In this document: piece after piece, positions 57,077-64,000 of the stretch
Position numbering within the stretch: the first letter of the stretch is position 1
Layout of the letters: each line of letters begins with the position of its first letter
DNA from: Chrysomallon squamiferum
Taxonomy: Eukaryota; Mollusca; Gastropoda; Neomphalida; Peltospiridae
NCBI GenBank assembly: GCA_012295275.1
Contig: CM022671.1
Coordinates: 2,040,832-2,104,831 of the forward strand
DNA: 64,000 nucleotides
Direction of reading: 5' to 3'
Notes under the pieces: model-generated
What the model saw: only the letters and a program-made list of their open reading frames with translations
Database searches by the model: none
What the model was told of the DNA's origin: nothing
Position numbers and translations under genes: made by a program

Positions 57077-60000
57077 TTAGTAGTGATTTATTACTGATTT
57101 TGTAACTGATCGGTACTCAGACGAAGAAGCCGATTCTCGTGTGGAATTTGATTCTTCTCTGTAAACATTCCTGATTTTTCTGTAATAAATAAATAATGAC
57201 TATTAAATTAAGAATCTACAGAAAATTATTGGATGGAGCAGGCATAGAAAATTAAGTGAAATGGAAATAACAAAAGCACAGAAAAATGCAAACAAACCGA
57301 GCGAAAGATATAGAAAATAATACACAAATAGGAAGTAGCACACGTACACCCGCAATCAATACAGTATTTTATATAACTCAAAAGACACACAAGAATCGAC
57401 ATAATGAATAACAGGAAACCGTCAGGTAATTAGGAAGTTATTATATATGTGTAATATGATGTGAAATTACATATGCTAAATTATAGTCACAAAGACATGT
57501 ATCGCAAACACACAAACACACACACACACACACAAACACATACACACATATGCACATAATCATAATCAGAAATATATTCATACATGAAATTATTATGTCT
57601 TACATAACTGTGTATTCAAGGTATTATGAACCAAAAACCTGTATGTTAAAATAATGATAAAAGCAATGATCTAAACGATCAGTTCAGTCTTCTGACAACC
57701 GGCAGGGATTTTCCAACAATGATAATTATATTCATTTAATTGTTAACAAAGATTTATCTCACCTGAAAAGTTAGTATCATAGATTTAATTAAAATCCGAA
57801 AAAAACTATTGATGTCATTAATGATCATTATGAGAGTAACGTAAGAAAATGAACGCCAAACATTCAAACACCGATTCAAGAACTTCTGAAAGAGGAATTC
57901 ACGGAAGTACTTGCATTTTTAACAGTGCAGCAGAAATACTCTCAGTGCAGAATATTAGATTAATTTGAAACAGACTTGCCTATATAAATGAGAATTAGAA
58001 ATTATCGGACAGATCGTCGAGAATATCCCAGAATCTTTTTGTCTTCTCTTTCTGTAATTTGAATAAAATAAAAATTAAATTAGTGATCGACATAAAGAAA
58101 TAGAACGATAAAAAGAGGCAGTCAGATGTAGATTAATGTTTAATAGATAGGTAGATAGATAGATATAGTTATATACAGAGATATATAGACAGATAGATCG
58201 ACAGATATACAGAAAAATAGATAGGTATTGTGGAAGGCAGGTAGAGAGGCTACCAGCCAGATACAATGATTATAGATAGAGATAATAATACATGGATTAA
58301 AATAAATATTCTGATTATAGATAAAAAGACACAGACAGACACAAACAGTCACTTGAAGATAGATGGATAAACAGATGAAGATAAATACATACAGGCAGAC
58401 AGACAGATATTTTCTCTTCCAAAACTGTCATACAGACAGTTTATTTAATAAAAAAAAAATAAAAAAAAGCGTATTTGCAATCTCCAGTTAAACAGCATCC
58501 TTAACCTGTAAAGAATCGTCCAGATAATAACAGAGAAAATCCGAACTACTTCTTGACTGACTTCTGTTTTTCAGTAAGGATTACTTTGTAAGAGATTGTA
58601 TAGTTTGCTCAATAAAATCCACATACAAAATCTTTTAATGAACTATTCGTGGAGCAATGATTACAGTGGGAAATAGCTAAACGAATTTAAGAATTTGTTT
58701 TTCATAATTATTTTCTTAGAAGATGCCATAGAAAATCTCATACCTATAACGAATAATCATAAATATAATTAGCATGCACATGCACGTGCAGACGACGAAG
58801 CCGATGCCGATGCCAATGCCGATTGCATTTCTGTTCCCCAAGCCGATATTATCAGATCTGATATAGCTGTCAGAGGATAATTTAGCCGAACTAGCATCTG
58901 CAAGTAATGTTAATGGATAAGTTAACTACGAAAAAGACAGAGTAAAGTTTAGGTTTATTTATATATGGTATTTATTTGATGTGTAGAGTTAAATATAGAT
59001 TTTCACATTACTTATTCAACGAACATGATTGATTCTGCTTTCTGCGAACATTTACTTTAAGCTCTCACAGCAAAAGTATTATTTTTTATGCGCTCATTGC
59101 ACAAGTATTCATTTTTATACATTCACTATATGCATATCAATTATTATACGCACATTGTACGTGAATTAATTTGTACACAATCACTACACACATTAATTTT
59201 CATATGCTCATTGTACACATATTAACTGTTCACTTACTTTATGAACATATTGTACAGATAGCTCACTATACACATGCTTCATCATACACTTACTGCACAC
59301 CTGTGAGTACACTTCACTGCACACATTTGTATATACCTTTTTAATCTTATTTTATACATTCACTATATATTTATGTTATGCTCTCACTTTACATATATTT
59401 TATACCCTAACTCTACATTTATTATGAACATTACAAAACATTTATTTTAAACATTCCATGCAGACCTTTTTTACACTTTCTGCTGCAGCAGTAACAATAG
59501 CAATATTAGTAGAGCTACTAATGGAAATAGTTGTAGACATCATTGTTGTTATAATTAATTATATAAATAAATAAATAGTAACAATATCAGTAGCATTATC
59601 ATCAGTATCAGTCATTTAGTATCTAGCAAATTAAATAACAAATAAATTAATACAAACAAGCAAACAAACAAACAAACAAACAAACAAACAAACAAATAAA
59701 TAAATAAATAAATAAATAAAAATTTAAAATTATAATCTATGACTGAACAATAATACAGTAAGGTAACTCACAGATATATGCTGCTGGTGTTGTACTATTT
59801 CCAGTGGTTCCACTGTTAATACAGACACCATCTGCGTCACACTGTGAACATTCCAAACACACAAATGAACAACTGACTCCAAAATAACCGTCTTTGCACT
59901 GTCCAGAACAGTTTCCAGTCTCGCGATCACATTTGAGACAGAACTCAGGACATCTTCGTCTACATTGGATTCCTTGCCATCCATCTTCAGATCCACTTTG

Positions 60001-60129
60001 ACAGTGTGTGGAAGAATGCTGTTTATATTCATCGGGTATTTTACAGTGAGGTTCCACTAAAGAATACACGGATGTTACAGTAAAGAGTAAGAGGAGAAGA
60101 ACTCCCATGTTTTTACACCTTTTCTTCAT
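57077..60129 (-). CDS. Gene D: short single-pass EGF-like receptor, recent duplicate of B
   Basis: Exons on the minus strand: 59772-60129, 58744-58897, 57980-58051 and 57077-57179, joined in phases 1, 2 and 2 (about 228 residues). The signal peptide and EGF-like region are nearly identical to gene B, but the conserved Cys of CQSGCEDGW is Ser here (CQSGSEDGW), leaving an odd number of cysteines in the module. The membrane helix, about 144-168, begins AIGIGIGIGFVVC. The basic exon reads KRRQKDSGIFSTICPII and again ends at a GC donor (tatag then gcaagt). The final exon encodes KIRNVYREESNSTRES, SSEYRSVTKSVINHY and a TAA stop. It is homologous to the EYxLD exons of A and B but its LD motif is lost. 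Exon 1 starts 1.0 kb from the divergent gene F start. Confidence 0.75.
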
Positions 60130-60133
60130 ACTC

Positions 60134-60593
60134 CTGAAACAGCAAAATGTCAAGAAATGAAAGATGTGTTTCCATTAAATTGTTGTTCTTCTTTTTTTTT
60201 TAATTATTTGATTAATAAATTAATTCATGCATTCGTTCGTTCGTTCTTTCATTTTTTGTCTGGGAATTCTATCGACTAATTTCATTTAATTTTAAACTTT
60301 TCTTTAGTTTCAAATTTCGAAATCTGCTAATTAATTTTCCTAATTTGTTTAAATTTTATCAGTGACTGTAATCTCATGAAATAACATGTTGTTTTAATTA
60401 GTTGCTAATATCTACTGTCTTCTAATAATTAAACTGTATTGTCACATGACAATAATAAATGAGATAATATTTTATTTACAAAAAAAATATTTATAATATT
60501 ATATAAACCCACACAGATTTATCTCTCTGAAGAACTAAAAAACAATTTTAAAAAGAAGACAGAGGACAAGATAATTATATTTACATACTAGCT

Positions 60594-60627
<34 letters not shown>

Positions 60628-60727
60628 ATTTATTTTATCATCAAGTCAGTAAACTGTAAAGTATAAGACATTTTTATTTTAGTTTTGATAAAAAAAAAAT
60701 TCCTCTGTAGTCAATACAATTAATAAC

Positions 60728-60761
<34 letters not shown>

Positions 60762-61139
60762 TAAAAACGTAGTAAAAACAGAAAAATTGTTTTATATATG
60801 AACGAAACTGAATGCATTAAGTTGGAAGAAACTGAAATAGATGATACAACAATTTCGTTTTTAAGTAGTATAGTAATGTTAATCGAAATGTTTACCACAA
60901 TAAATACGAATATAAACAAATGCATACAGATACATATCTACTTACGAAACAAAATAAGAAAACTATTCAGTGTATTTCGTCTCAGTCCTGTCTGAAGCGT
61001 TATCGCATTGTTGGATGACCCGTCAAATCCCTGATTACTTTTCTCGAGAAAAGGCATTCTCCGAGAAACATGTTTTATCGAGAACAGGAAGCATTTCTAC
61101 TCGCATATAAACATATATTTTACTTTATAACTGAGCTGG
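60134..61139. other. Intergenic region between divergent genes D and F
   Basis: About 1 kb separating two starts on opposite strands; it should hold both upstream regions. It contains a (CA)n run (60597-60625) and an AAT run (60728-60759). The stretch around 61030-61100, with ttttctcgagaaaagg and aagcatttctactcgc, is conserved upstream of the F relatives at 44095 and, inverted, near 16360. That makes it the best candidate for a promoter of the F family. Confidence 0.5.
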
Positions 61140-62270
<1,131 letters not shown>

Positions 62271-62689
62271 GTAGATTCTTTCATAATTGTTTTGTTGTCG
62301 GTTTTTTTTCAACTTTCTTCTTAACTTAGATTTTATTTCCATTTTTTTAAATTAATATATCATGGACACATTTGAAAAAAAGAATTCTGATGAATTATTG
62401 TTTTCCCAAATTGTTTTTTTATCTTTTTTATTTTATTTTTTTCTTTAAATATTTAAAAAATATATATTATGTGTGTGTATTAAATGAAAAACACATAAAT
62501 AATAATAATTAATGGTTTTTGTGTCAGACTTATTTATTAATTTACATATTTATTTATTGGACGTTTGTTTGTTTATTCATTTAAGATTACAATTCTGCTC
62601 CTGCAAATTTCTGTCACATGTCATTGGACATTCTGACTTATATGGTTTCATGGTGGTTTTGCTTTGTTCCCGTTGTAAGTATGTTTTCC

Positions 62690-62734
<45 letters not shown>

Positions 62735-63858
62735 TTCATTTATTTTTTAGTTATTTTAACCTTTCTTCTATTCTTCTTCTTCTTCTTCTTCTTCGAGAGA
62801 GAGGATGTAACTGAAACACACGCACAGATGAACAGCATATTTTCCCTTCTTTATCCATCTTTCTTTTCTTCTTTCTTTCTCTCGTTATTTGTTTCTTTTA
62901 TTTCTTTTATCTTTTTAAATGTTTCATTACTTTCTTTTAACTGTTTTCTTTTCTTTAATTCATTCCTTTTAATTTACCCTAATTTATGATCGCTCTATAT
63001 GTCAAATAACTTATTTATTTATTTATTTATTTATTTATTTTACCTACTTTCTCTTCGTTATTTCAAACTATATTTTGCGCAGGCTTCATATAACTGTTTT
63101 ATTTTTTCTCTTTTTTAAATAAAGTTCGCTTGCAATTACAACTGAATTATCAATATCATTAGGTGTGGTAGTAGTAGTAGTAGTAGTAATAGCAATAATA
63201 CTATTAGTAGTAGTAGTAGTAGTAGTAGTAAGGACTGTTGCCGGACTACTCAAACTGAACGTAGCACTCAGCACTGAGAGAGCAAACTTGGTGTCAGATT
63301 GACAAACTAATGGCGGCAAACTCAAACTGTACCTAAATATATCCTTTTCTAATATTCATGAGTATTTTGTTCAACACAAAAGAAATTTAATTCACTTTGT
63401 TAAATAAAGCTGATGCATTTTATCTTTTATATAGAATTCAAGATGCTTACAAAACAGTAGAATTACGAAACAACTAGATTTGTTTCTCTGTTGAGTTTTG
63501 GGATTTATCAGCCCGTTTAATAAAAGATGGTCAAATTTGTCACGTTAAAACAAATGTTTGATACAGTTATCCCCTACAGATTACTGAACTTGAATTAAAT
63601 TAGCAATTAAATAAAAATAAATAAATAGGAAAATATTTAAATAAATAAAAATCATTGAATGATCGAACGAAAAGCAGACAAGCAAACAAACGAACAAATA
63701 ATGAAATAATAACTAACGTCAGAAAAATTAAATGCTTTATTAACAGTTGTAGCAGTTTTATAACATCCAAATAAATAACAACACCTAAAATTTTCAAATT
63801 GCAATCCTTTCTTTTTTCATTCTTCTTTTTTTTTTCTTTCTTCTTTCTTTTTCGCTTG
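62271..63858. other. Non-coding region downstream of F
   Basis: It holds sequence shared with 44650-44900, a (CA)n run (62694-62732), a TTC run near 62776-62794, an ATTT run (63009-63040) and GTA repeats (63165-63229). Positions 63590-63780 parallel 36700-36870 upstream of the KWKN tail of gene C, consistent with the start of another locus at the right edge. Open frames are simple-repeat artefacts. Confidence 0.55.
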
Positions 63859-64000
63859 TTATGAAACTTCTGGAATAAAAACATCTTCTACTATAGGATC
63901 CAAATACATCTGGCTGTTGTTGTTGTTGTTGAAACATAACGGAATTTGTTGAGAGTTATTTGATGAAATGTCTGAGAAACTCTCTAACTGAGATTCATTA
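63859..64000 (-). CDS. Gene H: terminal KWKN-type tail exon, cut by the window end
   Basis: The minus strand reads NESQLESFSD, then NNSQQIPLCFNNNNNSQMYL, then DPIVEDVFIPEVS and a TAA stop (63859-63861). It is almost identical to the last exon of gene C, including the Asn run encoded by a GTT/AAC repeat. The start of the exon, KWKN, and the rest of the gene should lie beyond position 64000. This indicates at least one more receptor locus to the right. Confidence 0.8.
   Translation of the reverse strand, partial: NESQLESFSDISSNNSQQIPLCFNNNNNSQMYLDPIVEDVFIPEVS

Overview
This is AT-rich (roughly 70% or more A+T by eye), intron-rich animal DNA, dense in simple repeats and with one 200-bp assembly gap. 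The EGF-like receptor exons, their lineage-specific expansion and the (ATT)n, (AG)n and GATA/GACA repeats suggest a lophotrochozoan, perhaps a mollusc. The sequence alone does not fix the species.

Layout. About 1-3.2 kb: blocks that recur elsewhere in the window, ending in the gap. 4.9-14.05 kb: an unprocessed pseudogene copy of two housekeeping genes in head-to-head order, EIF2B1 (eIF2B alpha, minus) and GTF2H3 (TFIIH p34, plus). Both keep recognisable exons and splice sites and both carry in-frame stops. 14.5-64 kb: a cluster of small secretory-pathway receptor genes, here called A to H, built by repeated segmental duplication.

Receptor cluster. Five minus-strand loci (A about 19.4-22.3 kb, B 27.7-32.6, C 37.7-40.3, E 49.2-52.5, D 57.1-60.1) each begin with a near-identical exon for a signal peptide and a cysteine-rich EGF-like module. 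A phase-1 junction then leads to a transmembrane exon, and phase-2 junctions lead to interchangeable cytoplasmic exons. In gene C a 669-bp exon adds further EGF-like modules before the membrane exon. Two tail types occur: a long tyrosine-containing KWKN tail (B, C, H) and a short tail in A, B and D that in A and B carries an EY-hydrophobic-LD motif. The frames join exactly at every proposed junction in A, B, C and D. D also has a plus-strand EGF gene (F) in divergent orientation. Degraded relatives of F lie at 44.2 kb and, inverted, at 16.3 kb; a divergent EGF-like ORF (G) lies upstream of E.

Other content: a truncated GPCR-like ORF (45.3 kb), a zinc-finger remnant (54.9 kb), a possible transposon end (55.9 kb), a 46-bp minisatellite inside the E intron and a 0.9-kb GATA/GACA satellite inside a gene A intron. 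No rRNA, tRNA or CRISPR array was recognised.

All gene models were built by hand from translation, splice-site consensus and reading-phase agreement. There is no transcript support.
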